DNA of 64,000 nt from contig NZ_OY763919.1 in NCBI RefSeq assembly GCF_963667735.1, positions 62,001-126,000 of the forward strand. Direction: 5' to 3'. The DNA is from an uncultured Methanoregula sp. (lineage in GTDB: Archaea; Halobacteriota; Methanomicrobia; Methanomicrobiales; Methanospirillaceae). Under the pieces are notes generated by a model. It ran no database searches, was not told the origin of the DNA, and saw nothing but the letters and a program-made list of their open reading frames with translations. The translations under genes were made by a program, and so were the position numbers. The stretch's first letter is position 1, and each line of letters starts with the position of its first letter. Shown here in pieces: positions 32,646 to 41,944 of this stretch.

Positions 32646-33875
32646 TTGTATTCACCGGATACTACCAAGTACCTTATTCACATCAGCCTCACTGCAGAGG
32701 GGGTGGTCGAGAAACCTGACGTAGTCGGCGCCATATTCGGGCAGACTGAAGGGTTACTCGGCGAAGAGCTGGATCTGCGGGATCTCCAGAGGACAGGAAG
32801 AGTAGGACGGATAGACGTCCAGATCACGAGCAAGAAGGGCGAGACCAAGGGGGAGATCCTCATCTCCTCCTCGCTCGACCGGGCAGAGACGGCCATCCTT
32901 GCGGCATCGCTCGAGATGATCGACCGCGTAGGCCCCTGCGTTGCCCACGTCACGGTGGCCTCCATCGAGGACATCCGGATCAGCAAGCGGAAGCTGATCG
33001 TTGAGCGGGCAAAGGAGATTCTTGTCGAGAGGTTTGAAGACGGGGCTATAGACAGCGACGAACTGCTCGACGAGGTCCGGCAGACCCTCCGGATCGAGAA
33101 GATCGGATCGATCGGCGAAGAGCGGATGCCGGCAGGCCCGCATGTCCTGGACTCCGATGCCATCATCATCGTCGAGGGACGGGCCGATGTCATCAACCTC
33201 CTGCGCTACGGGATCAAGAATGCTGTCGCGGTCGAGGGAACCAACATCCCGCGATCCGTTGTCGAGCTCTGCGAGAAGAAGACCACAACGGCATTCTTCG
33301 ACGGGGACCGTGGCGGCGAACTGATCCTGCGGGAACTTCTCCAGGTGGCAGACATCGATTTTGTCGCGTTCTCGCCCAAGGGTAAAAGCGTCGAGGACAT
33401 GACCAGGAAAGAGGTCATCAAGACCCTCCGGAACAAGGTCCCGGTCGAGTATGTCCGCGACCAGTATTTCGAGGATTCGGCCGAGATGCCTGCCGATCTC
33501 AAAGTCCAGCGGCCGGCTCACGATGACGACGAGAGCCAGGATAAGAGATCCCGGCATGCACCGGCCCCAAAACGCCAGCGGGATACCTCAGGCGGACCCC
33601 AGAGCATCCGGGATCATATCGAGGATGTCAGGGGAAACAACACGGCCCGGTTCCTTGCCGAGGATCTAAGTGTGGTAAAAGAGCTGCGATCCGATGAGGT
33701 TGAGAAAGCCATCGAGACGCTGGACAGCACGGCAACCGGCCTGGTGGTTGACCGGCCGGTTGACCAGAAGCTCCTGGACCGCCTGGTCTGGAAAGGGCTT
33801 TCGTACGTTGCTGCCCGGGATTTCAAGGGAATTATCAAGCGGCCTTTGACGATCCGGCTGATGAAAATGGGATGA
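32646..33875 (+). CDS. dnaG: DnaG-type primase, archaeal
   Basis: A 409-residue archaeal DnaG homologue. Known archaeal DnaG associates with the exosome and can make RNA primers. The N-terminal domain reads [33 protein letters not shown]. The Toprim centre has [15 protein letters not shown] (glutamate), then AVEGTNIP and [16 protein letters not shown] with the DxD metal ligands. The tail [23 protein letters not shown] is also family-typical. I choose the TTG at 32646, preceded seven bases earlier by GGGGGTG, because the product then begins [11 protein letters not shown] as in relatives. The ATG at 32586 would add 20 unrelated residues and lies in the TATA box. Confidence 0.93.
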   Translation: MYSPDTTKYLIHISLTAEGVVEKPDVVGAIFGQTEGLLGEELDLRDLQRTGRVGRIDVQITSKKGETKGEILISSSLDRAETAILAASLEMIDRVGPCVAHVTVASIEDIRISKRKLIVERAKEILVERFEDGAIDSDELLDEVRQTLRIEKIGSIGEERMPAGPHVLDSDAIIIVEGRADVINLLRYGIKNAVAVEGTNIPRSVVELCEKKTTTAFFDGDRGGELILRELLQVADIDFVAFSPKGKSVEDMTRKEVIKTLRNKVPVEYVRDQYFEDSAEMPADLKVQRPAHDDDESQDKRSRHAPAPKRQRDTSGGPQSIRDHIEDVRGNNTARFLAEDLSVVKELRSDEVEKAIETLDSTATGLVVDRPVDQKLLDRLVWKGLSYVAARDFKGIIKRPLTIRLMKMG

Positions 33876-33935
33876 TTTTTCCCACACAAATTTATTTATG
33901 CTGATTTAGACCATGTTAATGTCTGGAGTGAGACT

Positions 33936-34217
33936 ATGCACAAAGAGGAACTGATCAATCTTCACCAGATGCTCTACGAGGTGAAGGATTACTTCGAGGA
34001 ACTCAATCCCGAGCTGAAATTCACCCAGTACAATGCCTTGAAGATCACCCCCTCCCAGCAGCATAAGAGCAAGATGGAGCACAAGTACGCGATCTTCGTT
34101 CTCGGCACCGAGATCGCCAATGCCATGAAAGAAGTGGATTACACTTCGTCGAGCCGGATCTCGGCCCGGATGAAAGAGCTTGCCGACAAAGCCTTAAAGG
34201 AAATGGACAGCCAGTAA
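33936..34217 (+). CDS. UPF0058-family protein
   Basis: A 93-residue protein whose MHKEELINLHQMLYEVKDYFEE start and HKSKMEHKYAIFVLGTEIANAM segment match the archaeal UPF0058 family. It is short, helical and charged, with no known function. It starts 60 bases after dnaG on the same strand and may be co-transcribed with it; an ATTTATTTATG region between them could also be a separate promoter. Confidence 0.85.
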   Translation: MHKEELINLHQMLYEVKDYFEELNPELKFTQYNALKITPSQQHKSKMEHKYAIFVLGTEIANAMKEVDYTSSSRISARMKELADKALKEMDSQ

Positions 34218-34330
34218 TTTTTCTCTCCCGCTGTTTCATTCCATCCGACATTCCCGCTAACCGGTTGTTTTCCTGCCTGCCCTGAGGCAATGGTCCATAT
34301 CTTGAAATCTTAAAAGACCGATACTCGCTC

Positions 34331-35269
34331 ATGCAGTATATTCCCGATACCGGGAAGGATCTTGATGTTGGCGGGATCAACCGGGCCGTTGAGGCTGCTT
34401 TTTCTGATCACGGGAACGGCCTCGTCCAGATGCCACCCAAGCTGTACGTTACGCTTCCTCGTGGGGATTTCCGGACCATGCCCGCGTATCTCCCCTCGCT
34501 CTCGATAGCCGGGGTCAAGATCGTCAATGTCCACCCGGGGAACCCGGCGATCGGCCTTCCCACGGTGATGGCCCTGACCATCATCCTCGATATCGCCACG
34601 GGACAGCCGGTTGCGGTCATCAATGCAACGAAACTCACGGATCTCCGGACCGGGGCTGCCGGTGCGGTTGCCTGCAAGTACCTCTCGCCGAAGAAGACGA
34701 TCACGCTCGGGGTTGTCGGGACCGGCAGGCAGGCGGAGGCGCAGGTGATGGCTGCTGCAGAAGAGGTTGAACTTGAGAAGATCCTCATCGGAAGCCGGAA
34801 CCCTGCCCATGCCGAAGCATTTGCACAAAAACTGAAAGGCCGGTTCGACTGCTCGTGCGTCTCCATCGAGAGAGCCTGCGATGCGGATCTCATCGTGACA
34901 ACAACGCCGTCCAGGTCGCCGATCATCAGGAGCGAATGGGTTCACGAAGGCACCCATATCAATGCCATCGGGGCGGATGCCCCCGGCAAGGAAGAGCTGG
35001 ACCCGGCCCTGCTCCGGCGGGCCCGGGTCTTCGTCGACGATTATGCCCAGGCCGTCCACTCGGGCGAGATCAATGTCCCGATAAGCCTTGGCCTGTACCG
35101 GGAGGACGAGATAGCGGGAACGCTTGGCGAAGTGGTGATCGGGAGAAAGAAGCGGAACCGGGAGGACGAGATCACGATCTTCGATTCCACCGGCCTTGCA
35201 ATCCAGGACCTGGCGATAGCAAAACTCGCCATGGAGAAAGGTTCGATGATCGAACTGCCGTTCCCGTAA
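34331..35269 (+). CDS. Ornithine cyclodeaminase/alanine dehydrogenase family protein
   Basis: A 312-residue NAD(P)-dependent enzyme of the OCD/mu-crystallin family. The substrate-binding N-terminal half has MPPKLYVTLPRGDFRTMPAYL with the conserved lysine, then VKIVNVHPGNP and INATKLTDLRTGAAGAVA. The Rossmann part has LGVVGTGRQAEAQVMA (GxGxxA form) and ADLIVTTTPS. The family includes alanine dehydrogenase of Archaeoglobus, ornithine cyclodeaminase and imine reductases; the exact substrate is uncertain. It is transcribed singly after the UPF0058 gene. Confidence 0.85.
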   Translation: MQYIPDTGKDLDVGGINRAVEAAFSDHGNGLVQMPPKLYVTLPRGDFRTMPAYLPSLSIAGVKIVNVHPGNPAIGLPTVMALTIILDIATGQPVAVINATKLTDLRTGAAGAVACKYLSPKKTITLGVVGTGRQAEAQVMAAAEEVELEKILIGSRNPAHAEAFAQKLKGRFDCSCVSIERACDADLIVTTTPSRSPIIRSEWVHEGTHINAIGADAPGKEELDPALLRRARVFVDDYAQAVHSGEINVPISLGLYREDEIAGTLGEVVIGRKKRNREDEITIFDSTGLAIQDLAIAKLAMEKGSMIELPFP

Positions 35270-35373
35270 TCCTGATGATGGAGATCCCGGAGACAAAAAA
35301 GACAAGTATTCGTGCGTTTCTGTTCGGGAACGGGCAATCACCCGGTTCCTCACTCTTTTAAAAAGGGGGTGTT

Positions 35374-36315
35374 TCAGGCAGGGTTGTTGCCGGCCGGCGG
35401 GATTTTTGGGATCTCCCGGATGGATTTCCAGAGGAAGAACCCGACAATCCCGAAGGTGATGACCGGCGAGACCCAGAACGGGATATGGACCCCGAAACTG
35501 TCCAGGATCATGATCACGCCGAGGAAGAAGATGGAGTACATGGCGCCGTTCTTGAGGTAATTGTATTTCTTGATATTGTCGACATTCCTGACTGTCAACT
35601 CCCGTACCATGATCGCGCCAAGGCCGCTCCCGATCATTATTAAGGGAACCGCCATGGTAAAGGCAAATGCACCGACAACGCCGTCGATCGAGAAGGTTGC
35701 ATCGATCACTTCGAGGTACAGGAGCTTGCTGGTGTCCGACATATGGGATGAATGCAGCATCTTCTCTTCGGCCTTCTCGGCGTTCTGCCGGAACCCGTGG
35801 ACGATGAAGAATGCCGTGGAGCCCATCACGGCCCCGAACGCGACCATCGTGTTATAGCCAAGGGCTGTCCAGACAAGAGCCGCAAGGATGACCGAGACGA
35901 GTGCAAAGAACCAGACACCCTTGGATGCAAAGAACCGCTCTCCCCGGAGGCCGAACTTCCTGTTCTCCAAAAAGAGCCAGTGGAAGAAGAGGAAGATGAG
36001 GAACGTCCCGCCGAACATCATGAGCGGGGGTGCCGACTGTTCGATGGCCTGGACCACCAGCGGGTCGCTCGAGAAGGTTGCTGTCAGGGCCCCGAGGGGG
36101 CCGAGCGCCGGCGTGGAGAGCCAGACGATCAGCCAGGGGAGAAGGCAGCGGATGCCAAAGACAGCAATGATAAGGCCCCAGGAGAGGAACCAGCGCTTTG
36201 CCCGCTCGGCCATGGTCGAGAGGACTTCGGCATTGATGATGGCATTGTCTATGCTTGTTATCGTCTCGAAGATGCAGAGGCCTGCGATAGTAACGAGAAT
36301 GTACAGGATATCCAT
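35374..36315 (-). CDS. TerC-like integral membrane protein (DUF475)
   Basis: A 313-residue membrane protein with about nine hydrophobic segments. It carries the two acidic membrane motifs of the TerC/DUF475 group: FETITSIDNAIINAEVLS near residue 20 and LYLEVIDATFSIDGVVGAFAF near 200, which suggest metal-ion binding within the membrane. TerC relatives are linked to tellurite resistance and manganese export. A TerY-type operon lies some 11 kb away (47.3-50.7 kb), but nothing in the sequence ties them directly. Confidence 0.85.
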   Translation of the reverse strand: MDILYILVTIAGLCIFETITSIDNAIINAEVLSTMAERAKRWFLSWGLIIAVFGIRCLLPWLIVWLSTPALGPLGALTATFSSDPLVVQAIEQSAPPLMMFGGTFLIFLFFHWLFLENRKFGLRGERFFASKGVWFFALVSVILAALVWTALGYNTMVAFGAVMGSTAFFIVHGFRQNAEKAEEKMLHSSHMSDTSKLLYLEVIDATFSIDGVVGAFAFTMAVPLIMIGSGLGAIMVRELTVRNVDNIKKYNYLKNGAMYSIFFLGVIMILDSFGVHIPFWVSPVITFGIVGFFLWKSIREIPKIPPAGNNPA

Positions 36316-36501
36316 TGGGCAAGAACATATGGAACCTCCCCTGCAATAAATTTCTTGGGAGTGTTTCCTGCAGGATTCGCAGGGTGCGATGTTACCAGTT
36401 GTCCCGACGGGATTTTCCGGTTAAGAATTCCTTTCCCCTTGGGGAACATCCATACCTATTTCTTGTGCGTAACCGAGTTTTTTAGTGAAATCCGGGAAGA
36501 T

Positions 36502-37128
36502 ATGACCGTACCAACGCCCGAGCCCCACGAGCGGGAAGGAACTGAGGAAGCCCGTTTGCCGATACAGGAGGCGGTATCCCGTTTCAGTGCGGCAGAGACC
36601 AAAGGCGCTCTCGGGATCCTGCTTGCAAAAGAGGTCCTGTCCTACACCCTGTTCGATCTCCAGATAATCGGCGGAAGGCTCAACAGCGAGATCGAGAAAC
36701 TCCCGTCTCCGTACAGGGAAGCCATCCGGCCCTATTTCCGCGAGCAGCTCTTCGGGAAGCACCACCGGCTCATCGAGGCCTACCGCACGGGAGCGTTCAC
36801 CCGCATGCATGCGCCGCTGCGGGACTGGGAACTCTTCCGGAAGTTCTGCGATATTATCCCGGAAGGCTGTTTTTCGTGGGATGATCTGCACGAGAGGAAC
36901 CCGTACTTCAGGAACCCGAAGAACCGCCTCTTCTATTATCTCATCGCCGCGTTCACGATGTTCGTCCTCGACGAGCCGGGCCATCCGGTTGGCATGCCGT
37001 TTCCCGGGGGGTTCACCGTGGAACAGCAGGGATCCGACTATTACTGCCTGATCCGGGACAAGGAGAAGGAAGTTCCCTATTCCATCTGCAACTTCTGCCC
37101 GGCCATCCAGACAGAAGAGACCGGATAA
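36502..37128 (+). CDS. UPF0305/DUF2115-like protein
   Basis: A 208-residue soluble protein. The segments LSYTLFDLQIIGGRLNSEIE, LPSPYREAIRPYFREQLFGK and the late cysteine pair in YSICNFCPAIQ suggest the methanogen UPF0305 (DUF2115) family, for which no function is known. The open frame extends far upstream, but that part lies antisense to the DUF475 gene; the ATG at 36502 begins the conserved protein. Confidence 0.65.
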   Translation: MTVPTPEPHEREGTEEARLPIQEAVSRFSAAETKGALGILLAKEVLSYTLFDLQIIGGRLNSEIEKLPSPYREAIRPYFREQLFGKHHRLIEAYRTGAFTRMHAPLRDWELFRKFCDIIPEGCFSWDDLHERNPYFRNPKNRLFYYLIAAFTMFVLDEPGHPVGMPFPGGFTVEQQGSDYYCLIRDKEKEVPYSICNFCPAIQTEETG

Positions 37129-37243
37129 GCCGGGAAGGCTCCGCGGAATCTGACCCGGAGACATACGTCACAGAAAACCCGGCGGTAATGCTGCTCACGA
37201 AAAGAGTGAAAAAGAAATGAATAGTCTGTAAAAAGATATCGTG

Positions 37244-37507
37244 TCAGTCGAGCGGGATCGTTTCCAGCTGGGACACGAGCTCCCAGATCCGTGTCCGCGC
37301 ATGAATGGGCATATTGGGATCATTGGAGATTTCATCAATCTTGGAGATTGCTTCCGCGGCGCGCAGCCCCATCGCCTTGGAATTGTTCAATAGCAGCGTC
37401 CGGGTCTCGTCAGCTACGCGCCGGATATTTCTGGGAATCGAGCTGTCTTCCTGAACGTGCTGCAACATCAGGATACAGTTTTCCATAGTTTTTTCAGGGT
37501 TGGGCAT
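37244..37507 (-). CDS. UPF0147-family protein
   Basis: An 87-residue helical protein with the archaeal UPF0147 signature: [20 protein letters not shown], then [23 protein letters not shown] and [20 protein letters not shown]. The function is unknown. It is divergent from the SSSCA1-like gene, with a TATA-like CATATATAGG between them serving the latter. Confidence 0.87.
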   Translation of the reverse strand: MPNPEKTMENCILMLQHVQEDSSIPRNIRRVADETRTLLLNNSKAMGLRAAEAISKIDEISNDPNMPIHARTRIWELVSQLETIPLD

Positions 37508-37586
37508 GGTATCACCTACCTGGGTACCTGTAGTTAATATGCGTGACCGGCATATATAGGTTGAATATCAAACCGACGGTGAACCC

Positions 37587-38018
37587 ATGCCTGCACGAAA
37601 AGAAGACGAAATTATGGCCGAGTACCTCCTCAAGGGAGGAAAGATGCTCGAGAAGACCTGCAAGACCTGCGGCTGCCCGCTCTTTGAAGTAAAAGGGAAG
37701 ACCGTCTGCGTGGTCTGTGCGGAGAACGCGATCGCATCCGGTGCGCGCCCAGAGGCACCTGCACCGGCAGCAGCCGGGGCGCCCGCTGCCCATTCCCACC
37801 ATGCCCACGAGCATGGCGAAGCCTGCTCCTGCGGGGCTGACCACGATGAGGAATCCTGCGGCTGCGATGACGACGGGGGACTTACCGAGGAACTCGCGTT
37901 TACCGTCCACTCGCTCTGCCTGCGCATCCAGAACGAGAAGGACCCGGAGCGCGTCCTTGTCCTGATGAATGCGATAAAGAGCGGGACCGAAGCGCTGGAA
38001 GTGCTCTGCCGGCTTTAA
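37587..38018 (+). CDS. Sjogren/scleroderma autoantigen 1 (SSSCA1)-family zinc protein
   Basis: A 143-residue protein. The first ~50 residues form the autoantigen p27 domain: EIMAEYLLKGGKMLEKTC with a zinc ribbon CKTCGCPLF...VCVVCAE. An Ala/Pro linker leads to a His/Cys-rich stretch (HSHHAHEHGEACSCG and ESCGCDDD) that could bind additional metal. A C-terminal helix pair follows (EELAFTVHSLCLRIQ...EALEVLCRL). The His/Cys stretch is unusual for the family as I know it. A T run directly after the stop may terminate transcription. Confidence 0.8.
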   Translation: MPARKEDEIMAEYLLKGGKMLEKTCKTCGCPLFEVKGKTVCVVCAENAIASGARPEAPAPAAAGAPAAHSHHAHEHGEACSCGADHDEESCGCDDDGGLTEELAFTVHSLCLRIQNEKDPERVLVLMNAIKSGTEALEVLCRL

Positions 38019-38118
38019 ATTTTTTTATTGCAGGGTACCCCGGAACCTGCCGTTTGCTGATCCCGGGTGCCCTGCCGGGTATTGATCTGAACATGACCCC
38101 CATCTGGTGGCGACAGGT

Positions 38119-39324
38119 ATGACGTCCTGGCACGACCGCGCCCTGATCTGGCACCTCTCCCTCCTGGGATTCTTTGCCATCTTTTCTACAACCATCTCCA
38201 AGAACCCGGTGCTCCCGTTGTTCGTCCAGGCCCTGGGCGGGGGAGACTCGGTGCTCGGCCTTATCGCGGCGGTATCCCCGCTGGCCGGCATCCTCTTCTC
38301 GTTCCCCGTGGGGGTTATTGCGGATCATATCGGCAAACGGCGTCTGCTGGTTGTATCCGGCATCGTCTTTCTCCTCTCCCCTATACTCTATCTCTTTGTC
38401 ACCGATCCGCTCTGGCTGATCCCGGTCCGGTTCTTCCACGGGACGGCAACCGCCATCCTGGGGCCGGTTGTTTCAGCCATCATTGCCGAACGGTTCCCGT
38501 CAGCAAAAGGCGAGATGCTGGGGAGGTACTCCTCGGCCACGCTCATCGGCCGCACCCTGGCACCGCTGGCCGGCGGGATCATCATCTCGGTGTTTCTGTT
38601 TCTTCCGGGTCTTGTCCCGTACCGGATGGTGTACGTTGCTGCAGCGCTTGCCGCAATTCCCGTGCTGTACCTGACCCTGGTGTACCGGGAAGCGCAGCCC
38701 GGGACGCTTTCGGTGCCTGGATTTGCTGCCTTCAGGGAAAGTCTTGTCACGTTCGTCACCAACAACCGGCTGCGGGCAACGGCGATGGCGGATATGGCAA
38801 CGTATTTTGTTTTCGGCGCATTCGAGACTTTCCTGCCGGTGTACCTCTACTCGCTCGGCTTTGGCGCCTGGCAGATCGGGATCATCTTTGCGGTCCAGGT
38901 ACTGATCATTGCTCTCTCCAAACCAGTCTTCGGGAGGATTGCCGACCGCATCGACAAACGCATCCAGATAGGGGCGGGACTGCTGGTTACCGGGTGTGCG
39001 GCTGCACTGATCCCGTTCACGCCAGGCTTTTTCGGCCTTCTCATAGTGAGCACCCTGTTCGGAGCGGGTATTTCGCTCTCGACGGTTGCAACCAGCGCGT
39101 ATGTTGCGGACGTGGCAAAAAAAGAGCAGCTCGGGGCATCGATGGGTGCTCTCTCATCCATCATGGACATCGGGCATTCGGCCGGACCGCTCTTTACGGG
39201 AATTATCATAACCATGGCCGGCTATACGGAAGGATTCCTGGCCGGCTTTGCGCTCACGCTGGTTGTAACGGCAATCTTTGTCCTGTCCGTGCGGGGCATA
39301 CCCGCGGGAACTGCCGGGCAATAA
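38119..39324 (+). CDS. Major facilitator superfamily transporter
   Basis: A 401-residue protein with twelve predicted membrane helices. The MFS loop between helices 2 and 3 is visible as FPVGVIADHIGKRRLLVVSG, with its repeat in the second half as FGRIADRIDKRIQIGAG, and a helix 5 motif resembling LAPLAGGIIIS. Helix 4 has the arginine-containing PVRFFHGTATAILGPVV. Drug or sugar efflux are common roles for this subgroup, but the substrate is unknown. The ATG at 38119 is used; a GTG four codons upstream is possible. Confidence 0.87.
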   Translation: MTSWHDRALIWHLSLLGFFAIFSTTISKNPVLPLFVQALGGGDSVLGLIAAVSPLAGILFSFPVGVIADHIGKRRLLVVSGIVFLLSPILYLFVTDPLWLIPVRFFHGTATAILGPVVSAIIAERFPSAKGEMLGRYSSATLIGRTLAPLAGGIIISVFLFLPGLVPYRMVYVAAALAAIPVLYLTLVYREAQPGTLSVPGFAAFRESLVTFVTNNRLRATAMADMATYFVFGAFETFLPVYLYSLGFGAWQIGIIFAVQVLIIALSKPVFGRIADRIDKRIQIGAGLLVTGCAAALIPFTPGFFGLLIVSTLFGAGISLSTVATSAYVADVAKKEQLGASMGALSSIMDIGHSAGPLFTGIIITMAGYTEGFLAGFALTLVVTAIFVLSVRGIPAGTAGQ

Positions 39325-39403
39325 CTTACAAAAGGATTCCCTTTTTTCACGCGGGCCCTGCCGGAAAATTTTCAATCGCGATCTGAGGGTGTCAGTTAAC
39401 GAA

Positions 39404-39433
39404 CCGTGGCACGGATAATTATCCGTGCCGCGG
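39404..39433. repeat. 30-base near-perfect palindrome
   Basis: The central 22 bases (39408-39429, centre GATAATTATC flanked by GGCACG and CGTGCC) equal their own reverse complement exactly. After one mismatch, CCG/CGG extends it to 30 bases. It could be a bidirectional terminator for the converging genes or a binding site for a dimeric protein. Confidence 0.75.
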
Positions 39434-39630
39434 ATGTACAACTTACCCGGTTGGGTTTTTGCCGGCGTGAGTGATCGGGTTGATCAACCGGATCCTGCCT
39501 GAAAAAATGTGAGCAGGGGGTTGGGGGTCGATTGAAAAATTTCCGGGCGCAAGTGGGGGGGTCCGATCGTTTTTGAAACATGAAGGCGGGGGGGTTACCC
39601 GGGCAGATTACCGGATTTGATAATTAAGTA

Positions 39631-39670
39631 ATTGAAGCCGCCGCGGGGCGCCCTCCGGGGCGGCGGCAGG
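39631..39670. repeat. GC-rich hairpin repeat, copy 1
   Basis: A 40-base element, ATTGAAGCCGCC...GGCGGCGGCAGG, with GCCGCCGC pairing to GCGGCGGC and a CCC/GGG inner stem. It differs from the copy at 42161-42200 at a single base. It sits just beyond the 3' end of hef (minus strand). Confidence 0.85.
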
Positions 39671-39706
39671 GCATCACAAATGGAGGAGAGATGAAAAAGG
39701 AGATGC

Positions 39707-41944
39707 TCACCCGTACACCTTCCGACACAGCTCGAACACCCGCTGCGCGGTCTTCTCCCCGATCCCCTTTATCGCTACCAGCTCTTCGAGGGAAGCATTC
39801 GCAATCGCCTGGATCGATCCGAAATGGGCAAGCAGCAGCCGGGCGTTCTTCATCCCGATATCGGGGAATGCCGAGACAATGTACTCCTGCTCCTCACGTA
39901 TCGATGAATGCGTCTTATGCGGGTGGATCTTGCGCTCGCCCCGCTCTCCTTCTTCGCGCTTTGCCAGCACCATGAGCATCTGGGCCGTGTCCTGCTCATC
40001 GCGGGTGAAGAGGAGGGTCACCCCCATGTCCACCGTGAGGGCCGCAAGCACGCCCTTGATGGCGTTCGGATGAAGATCCCGCTGGGTATAGAGATCGCCG
40101 CCTTCCACTATCAGCACCGGCCGGGGGACCGCCTCGGCCATCGCCTTCACCTGGCCGAGAAGGTCGCGCTCGATGAGAGTGTCCACGAAGTCGCGGGCGG
40201 TCTTGCGCTCGACCAGGATCCGGTCACCGATGGCATAATCCCCCTGGGGAAGCCGTTCGAGCCGGATAGCTGCTCCCATGCTTGAAAGCACTTCGACAAC
40301 CTTTGAGGAGGTCTCGCGGTCATCGATGATAATTTTCGGACCCTGCGGCGTAAATTCCTCAATCTCTGCCTGGTCGGTTATGATCGGTTTCTGCACGGAA
40401 GCCGCCATGTTCCCCATCGAGCGCATGCTCTTGTGCATCATCTTCTCCTTCGCCGTACTGACGTGGCGGAAGACCTCATCGGAGGTTCCCTTGGTGACGA
40501 GAACGATGACCCGTCCGGCACCATGCCGCCCCGTCCGTCCCTTGCGCTGGATGGACCGGATCTCTGATGGGACCGCCTCGTAAAAGATCACCAGGTCCGT
40601 TGACGGGACATCGAGCCCCTCTTCTCCCACCGAGGTGGCAATCAGGACCTTGAACTCTCCCGAGCGGAACCGGCCCAGGGCCGCGATCTGCTTCTTCTGG
40701 GAGAGCCCTTTCTCGGCATCCTTCGTGGCCTGGCCCACGAACCGTTCGGATACAATCCCGTGGGATGCAAGATAATCCACCAGCAGCTGGACGGTATCCC
40801 GGTACGTGGCAAAGATGATGATCCGGCTGTTCGGGAACTGTTCGAGCTGGTCGCGGACAAGACCGAGCGTCATCTCCATCTTCGGGTGGAGCTCGTGCGT
40901 CCATTCCGTGGACCGGCTGAAGAGCTCCTGGAAGGAGCGGTCGGCCACGAGCCGCTGGCTCGCCTTGCTCCCGCCTGCCCCCTTGCCCTCGGCAACGAGT
41001 TTGGCAAGATACCCTTTGAGCACCCCGCTTCCCTGCGACTCGGCCAGCATCACAGCGTGCTTGAGTTTCATGCATTCGGCATAGACCGATGCTGCGGAGT
41101 ATCCCGCCGGGTCACGGTTCGCGATCCGCTGCTGGATCTGGGCATTGATTGCGTTGAGCTCCCGCATCGAGAGTTTTTCCCGCTTTGGGACCGTGAAATG
41201 GAGCGATGCGAGCAGGGCCAGCCGTTCCTCGATGAGCCCGTTGATGGCGTGGATGGCCACCTTGAGTTCCGAAGGAAGGCTGATATTGATGTATTCCAGG
41301 TCCCGCTCGAAGACATAGGGCCGGACATCCGGGTCATCCTCGGTCCGGGTCTCGACCTGCTCGATCCCGAGGTTCGCGCAGACCTCCTGAACCTTCTCCT
41401 GCGCCCCGCCGGGCGACGCGGTCATGGCGAGAAGGCGCGGTTTTGCAGCCGTTGCAAGATAACGCTGGGCAAGGAAGACATACGCGTAATTGCCCACCGC
41501 CCGGTGGCATTCATCGACAACGAGGAGCGTGACATCGTTCAACGTATACCGTCCGGCTATTACGTCGTTCTTGATGACCTGGGGGGTTGCGAGGATGACG
41601 GTTGCCCGGTTCCAGTCCGCAGTCCGTTCATCGGGAGGAGCTTCCCCCGTGAACATGACAAACGGCGAACCGGCCTCCCCATCCGGTTTCTTCACCAGAA
41701 GATATTGCGAGAAATAGCGGAGGTGCTGCTCCACGAGCGGCTTTGTCGGTGCGAGCATCAGGATCTTTCCCTCCTCGTTGTAGAGCCGGGAGGCTGCAAC
41801 GATGAGGGCGACCGCGGTCTTGCCAAGACCGGTTGGCAGGATCACCATCGTGTTGCCGTCCAGCGCCCGCATGGCTACCGAGAGCTGGTACTCCCGCTTC
41901 TCAAGGGAGTCCGGTTTTATCAGGGGGTGGCTGATGAAACTCAT
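39707..41944 (-). CDS. hef: Hef-type helicase/XPF nuclease
   Basis: A 745-residue protein joining a superfamily 2 helicase to an XPF/ERCC4 nuclease; archaeal Hef processes stalled replication forks. Helicase motifs are ILPTGLGKTAVAL (Walker A) near residue 36, DECHRA near 138, LAMTASPGG near 165, then ATSVGEEGLDVPSTDLVIFYE and QRKGRTGRHGAGR in the second lobe. The nuclease centre is IIDDRE near 540 and VERKTARDFVDTL near 575, an intact ERKxxxD motif. A helix-hairpin-helix pair ends the protein (IGMKNARLLLAHFGSIQAIANAS, IKGIGEKTAQRVFEL). It is a single gene, with hairpin repeats on both sides. Confidence 0.94.
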   Translation of the reverse strand: MSFISHPLIKPDSLEKREYQLSVAMRALDGNTMVILPTGLGKTAVALIVAASRLYNEEGKILMLAPTKPLVEQHLRYFSQYLLVKKPDGEAGSPFVMFTGEAPPDERTADWNRATVILATPQVIKNDVIAGRYTLNDVTLLVVDECHRAVGNYAYVFLAQRYLATAAKPRLLAMTASPGGAQEKVQEVCANLGIEQVETRTEDDPDVRPYVFERDLEYINISLPSELKVAIHAINGLIEERLALLASLHFTVPKREKLSMRELNAINAQIQQRIANRDPAGYSAASVYAECMKLKHAVMLAESQGSGVLKGYLAKLVAEGKGAGGSKASQRLVADRSFQELFSRSTEWTHELHPKMEMTLGLVRDQLEQFPNSRIIIFATYRDTVQLLVDYLASHGIVSERFVGQATKDAEKGLSQKKQIAALGRFRSGEFKVLIATSVGEEGLDVPSTDLVIFYEAVPSEIRSIQRKGRTGRHGAGRVIVLVTKGTSDEVFRHVSTAKEKMMHKSMRSMGNMAASVQKPIITDQAEIEEFTPQGPKIIIDDRETSSKVVEVLSSMGAAIRLERLPQGDYAIGDRILVERKTARDFVDTLIERDLLGQVKAMAEAVPRPVLIVEGGDLYTQRDLHPNAIKGVLAALTVDMGVTLLFTRDEQDTAQMLMVLAKREEGERGERKIHPHKTHSSIREEQEYIVSAFPDIGMKNARLLLAHFGSIQAIANASLEELVAIKGIGEKTAQRVFELCRKVYG

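Larger units (their letters stand above)
39325..39706. other. Convergent intergenic region with palindrome and hairpin repeat
   Basis: This gap lies between the MFS transporter and the 3' end of hef, which converge. It contains a long perfect palindrome and one copy of a GC-rich hairpin repeat, listed separately, plus G-rich runs near 39515-39560. No gene is visible. Confidence 0.5.

Noticed and set aside
35752..36501. Upstream extension of the UPF0305-like frame
   Set aside because: This part is antisense to the DUF475 gene and has the charged, low-complexity look of a shadow frame; the ATG at 36502 starts the real protein.
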